Source: Sphingopyxis sp. PET50
GTDB taxonomy: Bacteria > Pseudomonadota > Alphaproteobacteria > Sphingomonadales > Sphingomonadaceae
Length of the DNA: 64,000 nt
NCBI RefSeq assembly: GCF_025244705.1
Contig: NZ_CP104207.1
Span: 2,108,001-2,172,000, forward strand
Direction of reading: 5' to 3'
Position numbers and translations under genes: made by a program. Positions 1 to 10,007 of the stretch are shown here, one piece after another. Position 1 is the stretch's first letter; each line of letters opens with the position of its first letter. Below the pieces are notes generated by a model, which worked only from the letters and a program-made list of their open reading frames with translations, did not search any database and was not told the origin of the DNA.

Positions 1-1194
1 GGCACCCTGCAGGATCGGGTGGACCCAGCCGAGAAGCTGCATCTTGCCGCTTTCGGTGTCGTACAGATAATAGCCGCCCGGATCGCTCGTTTCGCCGACG
101 CGGACGATCAGCTTGGTGTCGCCGTCATTGGTCGACGTGATCATCGCATTGCCTTCGCCGAAATCTTCGTCGAAGAATTTCTGGACCTGTGCCAGGCGCG
201 GATCCATCCACTTGCGGCGTTCCTTGTCGGTCGTGAAGGCGACGCCCAGCATGTCGTTTTCCGTCTCGTTGGCGACAAGGCCATCGACGTCATAGCGACT
301 GAGCTGGAAAATCGGCGCGCCGACGATTTCCATCGTCTTCATGTTGACCTTGTAGACGCGGCGCAGATTGTCCTTGTTGCTCGTCGCATAGGCCATGTCG
401 GGTTCGTCGAGGAAAATCTCGGGCACGATCTGCGACTGGGTGAAGGTCGGGTCCTTGGCGTTCGACACGGTCTTCAGCGTGCCGCTGGCGTCCGAACGGT
501 ACATCAGCCGCTGGTTGCCCTTGTCGTCCTGGCCCAGCCCGCCGCGAATGACGCCCTTGCCGTCGACCAGCCAGGTGCTGACTTCGACATTGGGGCGCTG
601 CACCGACTTGTATTTGCCCGTGCGCACATCGACTTCGATGACTTCTGGCCCCGGCGAGAAGCTGCCGTCCTTGAACACGCTGCGCTGGATCAGCATCGTC
701 TCCTTTTCGTCGTTGACGTACAGGATCGTGCCGCCGTCGCCACCGGCGTCGGTCCAGGCGATCGGCGTCAACTTGCCGCTTTCGAGATCATAGGCGGCGA
801 GTCGGCGGAGGTCCGACCGCTGGCCGAAGATATTTTCGCGCGACAGCAAAGTGACGATCAGCGTGCGGTTGCCGACCCAGCGCCAGCCGCCCATGGTGCG
901 GTCGCCCGCCTCGCGATATTCCTCGGCCTTAGCGATCATCGTCGGCGCGCTGCCCGGCTTGGTGAGGTCGATATAACCCAGATTGTCGATGCCATCGCGG
1001 CTCATCATCACCGCGATCTTCGTGCCGTCGGGCGACAGGCGCGGGTCGCGCATGAACGGCCTTTTGCCGAACACGGCGGTATCGACGCGCCCCTTTTGCG
1101 CCGTCACGACGATATCGCTCGCCTGCGCGGCCGCAGCCACCGGCCAGCCCATCGCCGACGCCAGCAAAGCTGCGGCAAACATCTTCTTGATCAT
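1..1194 (-). CDS. S9 family peptidase (prolyl oligopeptidase-like), N-terminal part, runs off window
   Basis: The first 398 codons of a secreted serine peptidase of the S9 clan; the C-terminal catalytic domain lies beyond position 1. The ATG at 1194 is preceded by GAGACGAGG, a good ribosome binding site. The protein begins MIKKMFAAALL and has a Sec signal peptide ending around AAAAQA. The rest reads as WD/propeller-like repeats typical of the S9 N-terminal domain (for example DPRLSPDGTKIAV near residue 50). It resembles the second S9 peptidase at 22443-24391 in signal peptide and propeller, so the two are probably paralogues. Family knowledge: periplasmic oligopeptidase or acylaminoacyl peptidase. 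The substrate cannot be told from this fragment, and the catalytic Ser/Asp/His are not visible here. Confidence 0.8.
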   Translation of the reverse strand, partial: MIKKMFAAALLASAMGWPVAAAAQASDIVVTAQKGRVDTAVFGKRPFMRDPRLSPDGTKIAVMMSRDGIDNLGYIDLTKPGSAPTMIAKAEEYREAGDRTMGGWRWVGNRTLIVTLLSRENIFGQRSDLRRLAAYDLESGKLTPIAWTDAGGDGGTILYVNDEKETMLIQRSVFKDGSFSPGPEVIEVDVRTGKYKSVQRPNVEVSTWLVDGKGVIRGGLGQDDKGNQRLMYRSDASGTLKTVSNAKDPTFTQSQIVPEIFLDEPDMAYATSNKDNLRRVYKVNMKTMEIVGAPIFQLSRYDVDGLVANETENDMLGVAFTTDKERRKWMDPRLAQVQKFFDEDFGEGNAMITSTNDGDTKLIVRVGETSDPGGYYLYDTESGKMQLLGWVHPILQGA

Positions 1195-1321
1195 CCTCGT
1201 CTCCGTTCTCGCGCCCTGACGAACGGCGCAACCCACTGGCATCCGGACCGATTGCCCGCACCTTCCCTCTGCCGCCGCAGCCTAGAAAGGCGGCAGGCCG
1301 ATGGCAACCGGGATAAGTTGA

Positions 1322-1366
1322 AATTGAAACCAAAAGGCCCCGCCGGATTGCTCCGGCGGGGCCCTT
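1322..1366 (-). terminator. Rho-independent terminator after hppA
   Basis: An 11-bp perfect stem (GGCCCCGCCGG / CCGGCGGGGCC, 1336-1346 and 1353-1363) with a 6-nt loop. Read on the minus strand it is followed by TTTTGG. It lies about 30 bp beyond the hppA stop codon. Confidence 0.75.
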
Positions 1367-1390
1367 CGTCGCCCGCGAGGGCGGTGCGGC

Positions 1391-3514
1391 TTACGCCGCG
1401 CCGTGCGCCAGCGCCGCAAGGAGCAGGATCGCCACGATGTTGGTGATCTTGATCATCGGGTTGACCGCCGGACCCGCGGTATCCTTGTACGGATCGCCGA
1501 CGGTGTCGCCGGTGACGGCCGCCTTGTGCGCCTCGCTGCCCTTGCCGCCGTGATTGCCGTCCTCGATATACTTCTTGGCATTGTCCCAGGCGCCGCCGCC
1601 CGAGGTCATCGAGATGGCGACGAACAGCCCGCCGACGATCACGCCGAGCAGCAGCGCACCGAGCGCCTCCAGCGCTTCGGCTAGCCCCGCCACCCACAGG
1701 ATGACGAAATAGACGGCGATCGGCGCCAGCACCGGCAGCAGGCTGGGCACGATCATCTCCTTGATCGCCGCCTTGGTGACGAGGTCGACGGTGCGGGCAT
1801 AGTCGGGGCGGCTGGTGCCGTCCATGATGCCCTTGTTGGTCGCGAACTGGTCGCGCACGTCCTTCACCACGTCGCCCGCCGCCTTGCCGACCGCGGTCAT
1901 GCCAAGCGCCCCGAAGAGGTAGGGCAGCAGCGCGCCGAGCAGCAGCCCGACGATGACATAGGGCGACGAGAGCGAGAAGGTCAGCGGCGCGTCGAGCCCG
2001 AGCTTCGCCGAATATTCGGTGATGTCGGCGGTATAGGTGCCAAACAGCACCAGCGCCGCCAGACCCGCCGAGCCGATGGCATAGCCCTTGGTCACCGCCT
2101 TGGTCGTGTTGCCCACGGCGTCGAGCAGGTCGGTCTTTTCGCGCACGCTGTCGTCGAGGCCCGCCATTTCGGCGATGCCGCCGGCGTTGTCGGTGACCGG
2201 ACCATAAGCGTCGAGCGCGACGACCATGCCCGCCAGCGCCAGCATCGCGGTGGCGCCAAAAGCGATGCCGATGATGCCCGCGAGTTGATAGGCGATGATG
2301 ATGCCCGCGCAGATGACGAGAGTCGGCAGCGCGGTCGATTCGAGGCTGATCGCCAGACCCTGGATCACGTTGGTGCCATGGCCCGTTTCCGAAGCCTTCG
2401 CGATGCTGCGCACCGGGCGATAGTTGGTGCCGGTGTAATATTCGGTGATCCAGATGATCAGCCCGGTGATCACGAGACCGAGCAGCGAGCAGTAGAAGAG
2501 GTCCCAACCGTTGAAGGCCTTTCCTCCCAGTTCGGCGATTGTCGCAGTCAAGTCGCCGAGCGCATATTGGGTCGAGAACCAGATCGCCGGGATCGACAGG
2601 ATCGCGGTGACGAGGAAGCCCTTGTACATCGCGCCCATCACATTGTTCGACGAGCCGAGGCGGACGAAATAGGTGCCGATGATCGAGGTGATGATGCACA
2701 CGCCGCCGATCAGCAGCGGCAGGCTCATCAGCGGAACGAGCAGCGCGCCCGTACCCTTCAGCAGCAGCGCGATCAGCACCATGGTGGCGCCGACGGTGAC
2801 GACATAGGTTTCGAAGAGGTCGGCGGCCATGCCGGCGCAGTCGCCGACGTTGTCGCCCACATTGTCGGCGATCACCGCGGGGTTGCGCGGATCGTCCTCG
2901 GGAATGCCCGCCTCGACCTTGCCGACCAGGTCGGCGCCGACGTCGGCGGCCTTGGTGAAGATGCCGCCGCCGAGACGCGCGAAGATCGAGATCAGCGAGG
3001 CGCCGAAGGCGAGCGCGACGAGCGCGTCGACCACGGTGCGATCGTCGCCGCCGACGGTGTAGCCGCCGGGTCCGGTCAGATACCAGAAGAAGACCGCGAT
3101 CGCGAGCAAGGCCAAGCCCGCCACCAGCATGCCGGTGATCGCGCCGGCGCGGAACGCCATGGTCAGGCCCGCCTGCAGGCCCGTCTGCGCCGCCGCCGCG
3201 GTACGGACGTTCGCTTTCACCGAGATGTTCATGCCGACGAAGCCCGCGACGCCCGACAGGATGGCGCCGATCAGGAAGCCCACGGCCGAAACCTCGCCGA
3301 GAAACCACCACACGAGGATGGCGACGACGACGCCGACGATGGCGATGGTGCGATATTGGCGGCCCAGATAGGCCTTGGCGCCTTCCTGGATGGCGCCGGC
3401 GATTTCCTGCATCTTCGCGTTACCGGCCGAGGCGCCGAGCACCTGCCGGGAGGTAACGAAGCCATAGAGCACGGCCAGCAGGCCGCACGCTATCGCGATC
3501 AAAACCGGATTCAT
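1391..3514 (-). CDS. hppA: Membrane-bound K+-independent proton-translocating pyrophosphatase
   Basis: A 707-residue integral membrane enzyme that couples hydrolysis of inorganic pyrophosphate to proton export across the inner membrane. The start [11 protein letters not shown] at 3514 places the first transmembrane helix at the N-terminus, as in the family; codons upstream of it are not membrane-like. About 15-16 hydrophobic helices are visible. The catalytic signature [13 protein letters not shown]...[19 protein letters not shown] lies near residues 200-245. Around residue 470 the motif [10 protein letters not shown] carries Lys and, three residues on, Thr. These are the diagnostic residues of the K+-independent class; K+-dependent enzymes have Ala and Gly there. 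Length matches bacterial members. It is monocistronic, with a terminator downstream and about 180 bp of promoter region before thiL. Confidence 0.96.
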   Translation of the reverse strand: MNPVLIAIACGLLAVLYGFVTSRQVLGASAGNAKMQEIAGAIQEGAKAYLGRQYRTIAIVGVVVAILVWWFLGEVSAVGFLIGAILSGVAGFVGMNISVKANVRTAAAAQTGLQAGLTMAFRAGAITGMLVAGLALLAIAVFFWYLTGPGGYTVGGDDRTVVDALVALAFGASLISIFARLGGGIFTKAADVGADLVGKVEAGIPEDDPRNPAVIADNVGDNVGDCAGMAADLFETYVVTVGATMVLIALLLKGTGALLVPLMSLPLLIGGVCIITSIIGTYFVRLGSSNNVMGAMYKGFLVTAILSIPAIWFSTQYALGDLTATIAELGGKAFNGWDLFYCSLLGLVITGLIIWITEYYTGTNYRPVRSIAKASETGHGTNVIQGLAISLESTALPTLVICAGIIIAYQLAGIIGIAFGATAMLALAGMVVALDAYGPVTDNAGGIAEMAGLDDSVREKTDLLDAVGNTTKAVTKGYAIGSAGLAALVLFGTYTADITEYSAKLGLDAPLTFSLSSPYVIVGLLLGALLPYLFGALGMTAVGKAAGDVVKDVRDQFATNKGIMDGTSRPDYARTVDLVTKAAIKEMIVPSLLPVLAPIAVYFVILWVAGLAEALEALGALLLGVIVGGLFVAISMTSGGGAWDNAKKYIEDGNHGGKGSEAHKAAVTGDTVGDPYKDTAGPAVNPMIKITNIVAILLLAALAHGAA

Positions 3515-3695
3515 GCGTGTCTGTTCCTTCCCCATTGAGAAGGGCGACGCGAAGGATAACAGTCGAACGTCCGACTTATTGATGCCGGTTCGCTCTCTCC
3601 CCTGATGCGACCGCCCCAAATTGGACGCCGCGTTATGGGAAGAAAGAAAGACCGGCGCAACCCCGCTTATTCGGCAATTTCCGGTCGGTTTCGGG

Positions 3696-4625
3696 TCAGT
3701 GCATGAAACCGAGACGCGGCGGCAGCGCGATGCGCTGCGCCCGGTGAGTGAGCTGGATTCCCGCGCCCACCCCGGCATGGCCGATCGGCGTCACCGCGAC
3801 GTTCAGCCCCGCCGAAATCTCGCGGATCGCCGCCGAGGCGCCGGGGTCCGCGGTGAACAGCAGCTGATAATCGTCGCCCGCCGTCGCCGCCGCGAGCCGC
3901 GTGTCGAGTATGTCGGGCCGCACCGCGAGCAGCGCCGCCGACAGCGGGATCGATTCGAGCATGATACCGATCTCGCACCCGCTCGCGTCCGCCATGCGCT
4001 GCGCATCGATCAGCAGCCCGTCGGAAACGTCCATCATCGCATGGACATGGCGTACCACCGCCTGCCCAAAGGTCAGTTGCGGCTGCGGCCGGCGATAGGC
4101 GGCGAGGCAGGTCTCGTTCGGCTCGACCTGCCCCAGCCGCATCGCGAGTCCCAGCCCGGCATTGCCGATGCTGCCCGTCACCCAGATCTGGTCGCCCGGC
4201 TTCGCGCCGCTGCGCGACGGCGCCCCGCCTTCGGGCGCCCGGCCGATCGCGGTCAGCCCGAAGCTGCGCGGCGCCCCCTCGGGCGCGCGCACCGTATCGC
4301 CTCCGAGCAGCAGGATGCCGAACCGCCGCAGCGCGAGGTCGAGCCCATCGGCGAACGCCGCGTCCCAGGCATCGTCACCAAGGCTGTAGCCCAAGAGGAT
4401 GCCGATGGGCGCCGCGCCCTTGGCGGCAAGGTCGGACAGGTTCACCGCGACGAGCTTCCATGCGACGTCCTGCGGCGTGTCGTCGGGCAGGAAGTGAATG
4501 CCCTCAACGATCATGTCGTGGGTGAGGACGAGGCCTTCCCATTCGGCCGCATCATCGGCGAGCCCACGCGCGGCGGGGTCGGTCGCAAGGCTGCGCAGGC
4601 GGGCGATGAAATCGGCTTCGGACAT
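3696..4625 (-). CDS. thiL: Thiamine-monophosphate kinase
   Basis: A 309-residue cytoplasmic enzyme that phosphorylates thiamine monophosphate to thiamine pyrophosphate, the last step of the pathway. Near the N-terminus LADDAAEW replaces the usual GDDAA motif and is followed by [11 protein letters not shown], then [10 protein letters not shown], as in ThiL/PurM-fold proteins. Later conserved blocks are [23 protein letters not shown] and [11 protein letters not shown]. The start ATG at 4625 has no closely upstream alternative in frame. In sphingomonads thiL normally follows nusB, and nusB lies upstream on the same strand here. The roughly 300-bp gap between them is filled by inverted repeats. 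Confidence 0.93.
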   Translation of the reverse strand: MSEADFIARLRSLATDPAARGLADDAAEWEGLVLTHDMIVEGIHFLPDDTPQDVAWKLVAVNLSDLAAKGAAPIGILLGYSLGDDAWDAAFADGLDLALRRFGILLLGGDTVRAPEGAPRSFGLTAIGRAPEGGAPSRSGAKPGDQIWVTGSIGNAGLGLAMRLGQVEPNETCLAAYRRPQPQLTFGQAVVRHVHAMMDVSDGLLIDAQRMADASGCEIGIMLESIPLSAALLAVRPDILDTRLAAATAGDDYQLLFTADPGASAAIREISAGLNVAVTPIGHAGVGAGIQLTHRAQRIALPPRLGFMH

Positions 4626-4705
4626 GACACCTGATTAGCGCCAATTAACGTAATACGACAATTCTTCGGCAGGATAGCGAACGGGATGGCGATTGTCCCG
4701 TTGAG

Positions 4706-4755
4706 AAAGCCGGGGTCCAGATGGCATGGCGCCACCTGTCATGGACCCCGGCTTT
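4706..4755. repeat. Inverted repeat, 14-bp arms
   Basis: AAAGCCGGGGTCCA at 4706-4719 is repeated inverted at 4742-4755. It lies between nusB and thiL and can form a hairpin in either transcript. The GGGGTCCA/TGGACCCC core resembles the arm ends of the repeat at 26601-26675. Confidence 0.7.
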
Positions 4756-4825
4756 CGCCGGGGAACTGTTACCTGCCCGAAGGCGATAATCGCCGAACGG
4801 AATTAGCGGTATCCGATAGCTGTGT

Positions 4826-4902
4826 CCCCGCGAAGGCGGGGACCCATCACCGGGCGGCTCGAACTGGCACCATCGGGTGATGGGCCCCCGCCTTCGCGGG
4901 GG
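4826..4902. repeat. Dispersed hairpin element, family 1 (copy 1)
   Basis: Near-perfect inverted arms of about 26 bp (CCCCGCGAAGGCGGGG...CATCACC and its complement) flank a short spacer containing GAACTGGCACCATC. A second copy with the same arms and a related spacer (AAATGGCACCGACC) lies at 40463-40538. Short versions of the arm occur near 58789-58806. This is a dispersed intergenic palindrome typical of sphingomonad genomes. It lies immediately downstream of nusB and may act in transcript termination or stability. Confidence 0.8.
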
Positions 4903-4922
4903 AATACGCTCCTTATGTGTGC

Positions 4923-5369
4923 CTACTTCCGCACATCCTTGCCGATCGCGTCGAGCAAGCCGTTGGCGAAGCCCGCCTCGCGCGCGTCGAAGAACGCCTT
5001 GGCCACATCGACATATTCGCTGACCACCGCCCCCACCGGCACGTCGCCGCGCGCGATCAGTTCGTAGGCGCCAGCGCGCAGGATCGCCTTCATCGTGCGG
5101 TCGAGCCGCTCCATCGGCCAGCCGCTCGCGAGCCGCGCGACGATCGCCGCGTCGATTTCGGGCAGCCGCGCCAGCGCACCCTTCACCACATCGTCGAAAA
5201 AGGCGACATCGGCGTCGGCATATTCGGCGTCCTCGATCGTCGCGCCGATGCGGTGCTGGTGGAATTCATGGATCAGCTGCGCGACCGGGGTCGCCTCCAT
5301 CTCGTGCTGATAGAGCGCCTGCACGGCGGCAAGCCGGGCGGCGGAGCGGGATTGGGCGCGTTTGTTCAT
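4923..5369 (-). CDS. nusB: Transcription antitermination factor NusB
   Basis: An all-helical RNA-binding protein that pairs with NusE (ribosomal protein S10) on boxA RNA during rRNA transcription. MNKRAQSRSAARLAAVQALYQ at the N-terminus is the typical alphaproteobacterial NusB opening, and the C-terminus has SEYVDVAKAFFDAREAGFANGLLDAI. The ATG at 5369 is chosen because GAAAGA sits 7 nt upstream; ATG at 5372 and GTG at 5399 are in-frame alternatives. About 148 residues, normal length. It begins 11 bp after the stop of the small gene at 5381-5776 and is probably in one transcript with hisG, hisD and that gene. Confidence 0.94.
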   Translation of the reverse strand: MNKRAQSRSAARLAAVQALYQHEMEATPVAQLIHEFHQHRIGATIEDAEYADADVAFFDDVVKGALARLPEIDAAIVARLASGWPMERLDRTMKAILRAGAYELIARGDVPVGAVVSEYVDVAKAFFDAREAGFANGLLDAIGKDVRK

Positions 5370-5380
5370 CATTCTGTCTT

Positions 5381-5776
5381 TCAGTCTCTCGGCCAGCACC
5401 GCAGCGGCGCCGTCCTGGCCAACGCGATCGACTCTTCGTCGGCTGGCTGGAAATCAATCACATGCTCGGGCCCGAACGGGATTTCCGTTCCAACCCAGAA
5501 TTCATCATTCGCGCCGATAGCATCGGGCTCGTTGTCGAGCAGCCCGAAATAGCGGCCGCGTTCGACCTCTCTCACGATAACCCACATGCGCTCGACCGAC
5601 ACGGGATGATCGGCATCGTCGACCGAGATTTCGAAGATCAGCTTGGCATAGTCACCGATGTGCAGGCCAGTCCTCGTCGGCTCGTCAGGTATCCAGAATG
5701 AGGCCGGCGCGCTTTCGTGGGCCTCGACCCCGGAACGCAGCGCCCATCCTTCGATGTCGAAGTCAGGCTGGCGCAT
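5381..5776 (-). CDS. Hypothetical protein, DUF2314-like
   Basis: A 131-residue acidic soluble protein with no signal peptide or membrane segment. Its central part (GDYAKLIFEI..., RMWVIVREVERGRYFGLLDNEP, FGPEHVIDF) has the pattern of DUF2314 proteins: a beta-rich domain with W-V, a charged turn, N-P and a late H-V-I. This is pattern recognition only and could be wrong. The gene sits tightly between hisD (6 bp) and nusB (11 bp) and is presumably co-transcribed, but nothing links it to histidine synthesis. DUF2314 members have no established biochemical role. Confidence 0.6.
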   Translation of the reverse strand: MRQPDFDIEGWALRSGVEAHESAPASFWIPDEPTRTGLHIGDYAKLIFEISVDDADHPVSVERMWVIVREVERGRYFGLLDNEPDAIGANDEFWVGTEIPFGPEHVIDFQPADEESIALARTAPLRCWPRD

Positions 5777-5782
5777 CGCGGC

Positions 5783-7075
5783 CTATCCCAGTCGGTTCTG
5801 AACGCTGAGCGCGTGGGCGGGCAGCCCTTCTGCGCCCGCGAGCGCGACGGCGGCGGGGCCTATAGCGCCCAGCGCCGATTCGTCCAGTGCGAGGAAGCTC
5901 GTGCGCTTCATGAAGTCCGTCACCGACAGCCCGCTCGAAAAGCGCGCACGGCGCCCGGTCGGCAGGACATGGTTCGGCCCCGCGACATAATCGCCGATCG
6001 CTTCGGGCGTCAGCCGCCCCAAGAACACCGAACCGGCGTGGCGGACCCTGGCGAACAGCGCATCGGCGACATCGGCGTCGACCGCGAGTTCGAGATGCTC
6101 GGGCGCCAGCCGGTCGCACAAGGGAATGGCGTCGGCCAGAGCGGAAACGACGATCACCGCGCCATTGTCGGCCCAGCTCACCTCCATCGTGCGCGCGGTC
6201 GCCAGCGTCGGGATGACCCCGGCCACCGCCGCCGAGACCGCATCGGCGAAGGCGGAATCGTCGGTGAACAGGATCGACTGGCTCGTCGGGTCATGTTCGG
6301 CCTGGCTCAGGAGGTCGGCGGCGATCACGTGCGGCGCGTTGCGGTTGTCCGCGACGACAACGATCTCGCTCGGCCCCGCGACCATGTCGATGCCGACGAC
6401 ACCGTAAAGCTGCCGCTTCGCCTCGGCGACCCAGGCGTTGCCGGGGCCGGTGACGACATCGACCGGCGCGATGCGCGCCGTGCCATGGGCCAGCGCCGCG
6501 ACCGCCTGCGCGCCGCCGACGCGCCAGATTTCGTCGACCCCGCCGATATGCGCGGCGGCCATCACCACCGGATTGACCTCGCCGCCCGGCGTCGGGGTCG
6601 TCATGACGATGCGTTCCACCCCCGCGACCTTCGCCGGAATGATGTTCATCAGCACCGACGAGGGATAGGCGGCGCGCCCGCCGGGCACATAGACCCCCGC
6701 CGCGTCGACCGCATTCCAGCGCGCGCCGAGCCGCGCGCCGGTCGCATCGCGATAGTCGCGGTCCTCGGGCAGTTGCGCCGCATGATAGGCGCGGATGCGT
6801 TCCGCCGCGAGATCGAGCGCATGACGCAGTTCGGGCGCCAGCGCGTCATAGGCCGCGGCGCATTCCTCCCTCGAAATGCTCCAGCCGCTGGCATCGAGAT
6901 CGAAACGGTCGAAGCGCGCGGTATAGTCGGCGAGCGCCGCGTCGCCCTCTGCCTTCACCCGCGCGACGATCGTCGCGACGTCGGCCGACACATCGGATGC
7001 GCTCTCGCGCCGGTCGTTCACCAGCGCATCGAACGCGACCGCGAAGCCGGGATCGGAGGCATCAAGCCGCCGCAT
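5783..7075 (-). CDS. hisD: Histidinol dehydrogenase
   Basis: A 430-residue Zn2+- and NAD+-dependent enzyme catalysing the last two oxidations of histidine biosynthesis (L-histidinol to L-histidine). Clear family blocks are [43 protein letters not shown] and [24 protein letters not shown] carries the Gln and His zinc ligands, LAPEHLEL the catalytic Glu-His pair, and [10 protein letters not shown] is conserved near the C-terminus. Length is standard. The ATG at 7075 overlaps the 3' end of hisG by 14 bp, indicating translational coupling. Confidence 0.97.
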   Translation of the reverse strand: MRRLDASDPGFAVAFDALVNDRRESASDVSADVATIVARVKAEGDAALADYTARFDRFDLDASGWSISREECAAAYDALAPELRHALDLAAERIRAYHAAQLPEDRDYRDATGARLGARWNAVDAAGVYVPGGRAAYPSSVLMNIIPAKVAGVERIVMTTPTPGGEVNPVVMAAAHIGGVDEIWRVGGAQAVAALAHGTARIAPVDVVTGPGNAWVAEAKRQLYGVVGIDMVAGPSEIVVVADNRNAPHVIAADLLSQAEHDPTSQSILFTDDSAFADAVSAAVAGVIPTLATARTMEVSWADNGAVIVVSALADAIPLCDRLAPEHLELAVDADVADALFARVRHAGSVFLGRLTPEAIGDYVAGPNHVLPTGRRARFSSGLSVTDFMKRTSFLALDESALGAIGPAAVALAGAEGLPAHALSVQNRLG

Positions 7076-7720
7076 CGCCCACCGCCTGACGGAAGCGTTC
7101 GACCAGCGCCGGGACTTCGGCCGAGCGCAGCTTGAATGCGGCGCGGTTGACGATCAGCCGCGCCGACACCTCGCTGATCACCGTCTGCTCGGCGAGCGCA
7201 TTTTCGACCAGCGTCCGCCCGGTCGACACCAGATCGACGATGTGCGAGGCGAGACCCAGCTTCGGCGCGATCTCCATCGCGCCGTTGAGCTTGATGCATT
7301 CGGCCTGAATGCCCTGCGCGGCGAACCAGCGCCGCGTCGTCGCGGGATATTTGGTCGCGACGCGGATATGGCTTTCGCCCAGCCCCGGCGGCGCGCTGCC
7401 CGCTGCGGCCCCGCGAGCGACAGGCGGCAATGGCCGATGCCGAGGTCGACCGGCGCATACAGCTCCGAATAGTCGAACTCGTCGATCACGTCCGATCCGA
7501 CGATACCGAGCTGCGCCGCACCATGCGCGACGAAGGTCGCGACGTCGAACGCCCGCACGCGGATCAGCGACACATGCGGCTGGTTGGTCCCGAATATCAG
7601 GGCGCGGCTCTTCGGATCGAAGAAATCGCCCGCGGGCTCGATGCCGACGCGCGCGAGCAAGGGCAGCGCCTCGTCGAGGATGCGTCCCTTGGGGATGGCA
7701 AAGATGATCGGTTCGGGCAT
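7062..7720 (-). CDS. hisG: ATP phosphoribosyltransferase (short form), one frame break
   Basis: The first, feedback-regulated enzyme of histidine biosynthesis, joining ATP and PRPP. The N-terminal half ([14 protein letters not shown], then [21 protein letters not shown] and GSDVIDE) starts at the ATG at 7720. The C-terminal half ([40 protein letters not shown]) continues in another frame. The break lies at 7402-7412 (GCTGCGGCCCC on the plus strand). Restoring GCTGCCGGCCCC gives an unbroken protein of about 219 residues. The length fits the short HisG form, which needs HisZ; hisZ is not in this window. I take the break as a sequence error because hisD directly downstream is intact. Confidence 0.9.
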
Positions 7721-7759
7721 AAGCGCGCCAGCCCATAAGCGGCGACGGGAGAAAGGGCA

Positions 7760-8843
7760 ATGAGCGAGCGTTACCGGCCAATCGAACTCGGCGACACCGG
7801 CGCCGATGCGGTGCGCGCGGCCTTTTACAACCAGGTGCTGTATTGCCGCGCCAACGACGCCCCCGTCACCGCGCGGATCGTCGCCGCGCTCGCCACATTG
7901 CTCGATGCCCCCGCCACCGGTTTCGCCCGCCGGATCGCCGAATGGCCGGGCGCTCCCCTCGCCGACGCGCTGCCGCTTCGCGCCGCCGGGGGCCTCCACG
8001 CCCTGCACCTGGCGGGCGTCGCGCACGAACTCGCGCCTATCTATGCCGATGCCGACGGGATCAACGACACCGCGATCGTCGCGGGCGTGGTCCGGCGCCA
8101 CGAGGCGACGCTGCTCCCCTGGCTCGACGGCCCGCCGCAGACCAACGAGGCGGGGCGCTCGTCGAGCTTCATCGCCGCGATGCTGTGGCTGACCGAACAG
8201 GGCCTGCCACCGCAGTTCCAATGCCTCGAAATCGGATCGAGCGCCGGGATCAACCTGATGCTCGCGCGCTATCATTATGATCTGGCCTAGCGTGCAGGTC
8301 GGACCACAGCCGGGCGTGATGACCTTTGCCCCCGAATGGCGCGGCAACCATCCGCCGCAGCATCATATCGACATCATCGGCACCAGGGGCTGCGACGTCG
8401 CCCCCGTCGACCTGACCGATCCGGCGCAGGCGCTGCGCCTGAAAGCCTATATCTGGCCCGAACATCGCGTGCGTTTCGAGCGCATGGAGGCCGCGATCGC
8501 CGCCGCGACCGAGCAAAGACCCGACATCGTCCCCATGAGCGCGGCCGATTTCGTCGAGGCCGAACTGGCGAAGCCGCAGGCGGTGGGCACGACAAGGCTG
8601 CTGATGCATTCGATCGTCTGGCAATATGTGCCCGCCGACCAGCAGGCGCGCGTCACCGCCGCGATGGAAGCCGCCGGCGCGCGCGCGGCGCCGGAGCGCC
8701 CCCTCGCCTGGGTCGCGCTCGAAGCGAACCGGACGCTGCATCATCACGAACTGGTGGTGCGATACTGGCCCGGCGGCGGCGAACCGCACATGCTGGGGCG
8801 TGCGCACGCCCATGGGGCGTGGGTCGAATGGATGGCCGGGTAA
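7760..8843 (+). CDS. DUF2332 family protein, one frame break
   Basis: A cytoplasmic protein of about 360 residues. The first half ([47 protein letters not shown]) and the second ([47 protein letters not shown]) lie in different frames. Both match DUF2332, whose [10 protein letters not shown] block looks like a nucleotide or SAM-binding loop. The frame break is the GCCTAGC at 8285-8291; reading GCCGGC there restores YHYDLAGVQVGP. Function is unknown. The ATG at 7760 has AAAGGG just upstream and lies 39 bp from the divergent hisG start, so the two probably share a promoter region. Confidence 0.82.
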
Positions 8844-8961
8844 GCGCGTTCGGGCCGCAGGCTGTAGTCGCATTCCGCGCGCCCTCGCCGCACCGGGACC
8901 AACGCATGCCGGGGGCGTTCCATCTGGCCAAGGGCCCTCGCCTTTCCTATGGCGCTAAGCG

Positions 8962-9999
8962 ATGGCCGACGATCCGTTCCAGTACCGCTTTGCCGCCGAT
9001 GCGGGCCTGCTGCCGCACATGGCCGATCTTGCGAGCGACCGCGTGCTGGTCGCGCTGCTCGGCGAGGCGGATTATCGGAACGCGAGTTTTCTCGACCAGC
9101 GGCTGCTGACCGACCGGATCGGGCGCGAGTGGATGGAGTGGGACGCCCTGCCCGACCTCGGCCCCGCGGCGGCGCGACCCGATTTCATCTTTCATATCGG
9201 CCATGTCGGTTCGACCCTCGTCTCGCGCCTGCTCGCCGAAGTTGGCGACGTGCTGCCGCTGCGCGAGCCGATGCTGCTGCGCACGCTGGCGCAGGTCGCC
9301 GAACGGATCGACAAGCCGGAGTCGGTCTGGTCGCCCGACCTCTATCGCCAGCGGCTCGGACAGGTGACGGGCTGGCTCGGCCGTAGCTTCCGTCCGGGGC
9401 AGGCGGCGATGGTCAAGGCATCGAGCGTCATTACGGCGATCGCCGGCGACCTGACCGATGCCGGAGGCCGTGCGCTGTTCCTTTACGTTCCCCTCCCGCG
9501 CTACATCGAAACCATTGTTGCGGGCGAGGCATCGCTCGCCGAGACACTGTCGCAGGCGCCCGCGCGCATGGCGCGGCTGGCGGTGCTGGTTCCGGACTTC
9601 GCGGAGCGGCTGTGGCAATTGCCCCCCGTGACGCGCGTCGCGATGAGCTGGCTTTGCGAAATGGCGACCGCCGCCCGCACCCTGCCGCTGGCCGATCCGC
9701 GTCATTTGTGGGTCGATTTCGAAGCGATGCTGGCCGATCCCGCCGCCGCCCTGACGGCGCAGGCGCGGCATTTCGGCCTGGCGCCCGATGCGAAGCGTAT
9801 CGAGGCGGTGCTGGCAGGCCCGATCATGCGCCAATATTCGAAGGCGCCCGAGCATGGCTACAGCGCCGGCCTGCGCCGGCAATTGCAGGCACAGGCGGCC
9901 GCCGATCATCGCCCCGCGATCGCCGAGGCCATCGCATGGGTTGAAGCGCTCGCGGCAAGCGATAAGACACTCGGCAACCTGCCGATCCACGGCCCATAG
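8962..9999 (+). CDS. P-loop sulfotransferase-like protein
   Basis: A 345-residue soluble protein. Residues about 73-88, FIFHIGHVGSTLVSRLL, have the form of the 5'-phosphosulfate-binding P-loop of sulfotransferases (here H-x-G-H-x-G-S-T in place of the kinase Walker A). A later segment (LWVDFEAMLADPAAALTAQARHFG) matches the usual sulfotransferase ending, where the loading of PAPS is followed by a chain-of-Asp helix. The acceptor is unknown. It lies 8 bp before the dioxygenase gene at 10008 and is likely co-transcribed with it. The start ATG at 8962 is preceded only weakly by a ribosome binding site. Confidence 0.65.
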   Translation: MADDPFQYRFAADAGLLPHMADLASDRVLVALLGEADYRNASFLDQRLLTDRIGREWMEWDALPDLGPAAARPDFIFHIGHVGSTLVSRLLAEVGDVLPLREPMLLRTLAQVAERIDKPESVWSPDLYRQRLGQVTGWLGRSFRPGQAAMVKASSVITAIAGDLTDAGGRALFLYVPLPRYIETIVAGEASLAETLSQAPARMARLAVLVPDFAERLWQLPPVTRVAMSWLCEMATAARTLPLADPRHLWVDFEAMLADPAAALTAQARHFGLAPDAKRIEAVLAGPIMRQYSKAPEHGYSAGLRRQLQAQAAADHRPAIAEAIAWVEALAASDKTLGNLPIHGP

Positions 10000-10007
10000 G
10001 AAATGCG

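Noticed and set aside
1682-1690. CTAG within hppA as another frame break
   Set aside because: The pyrophosphatase frame continues intact through it (VAGLAEAL), so no repair is needed.
4826-4902. CRISPR array or direct-repeat locus among the intergenic repeats
   Set aside because: They are inverted, not direct, repeats, with only one unit per site and no regular spacers or cas genes.
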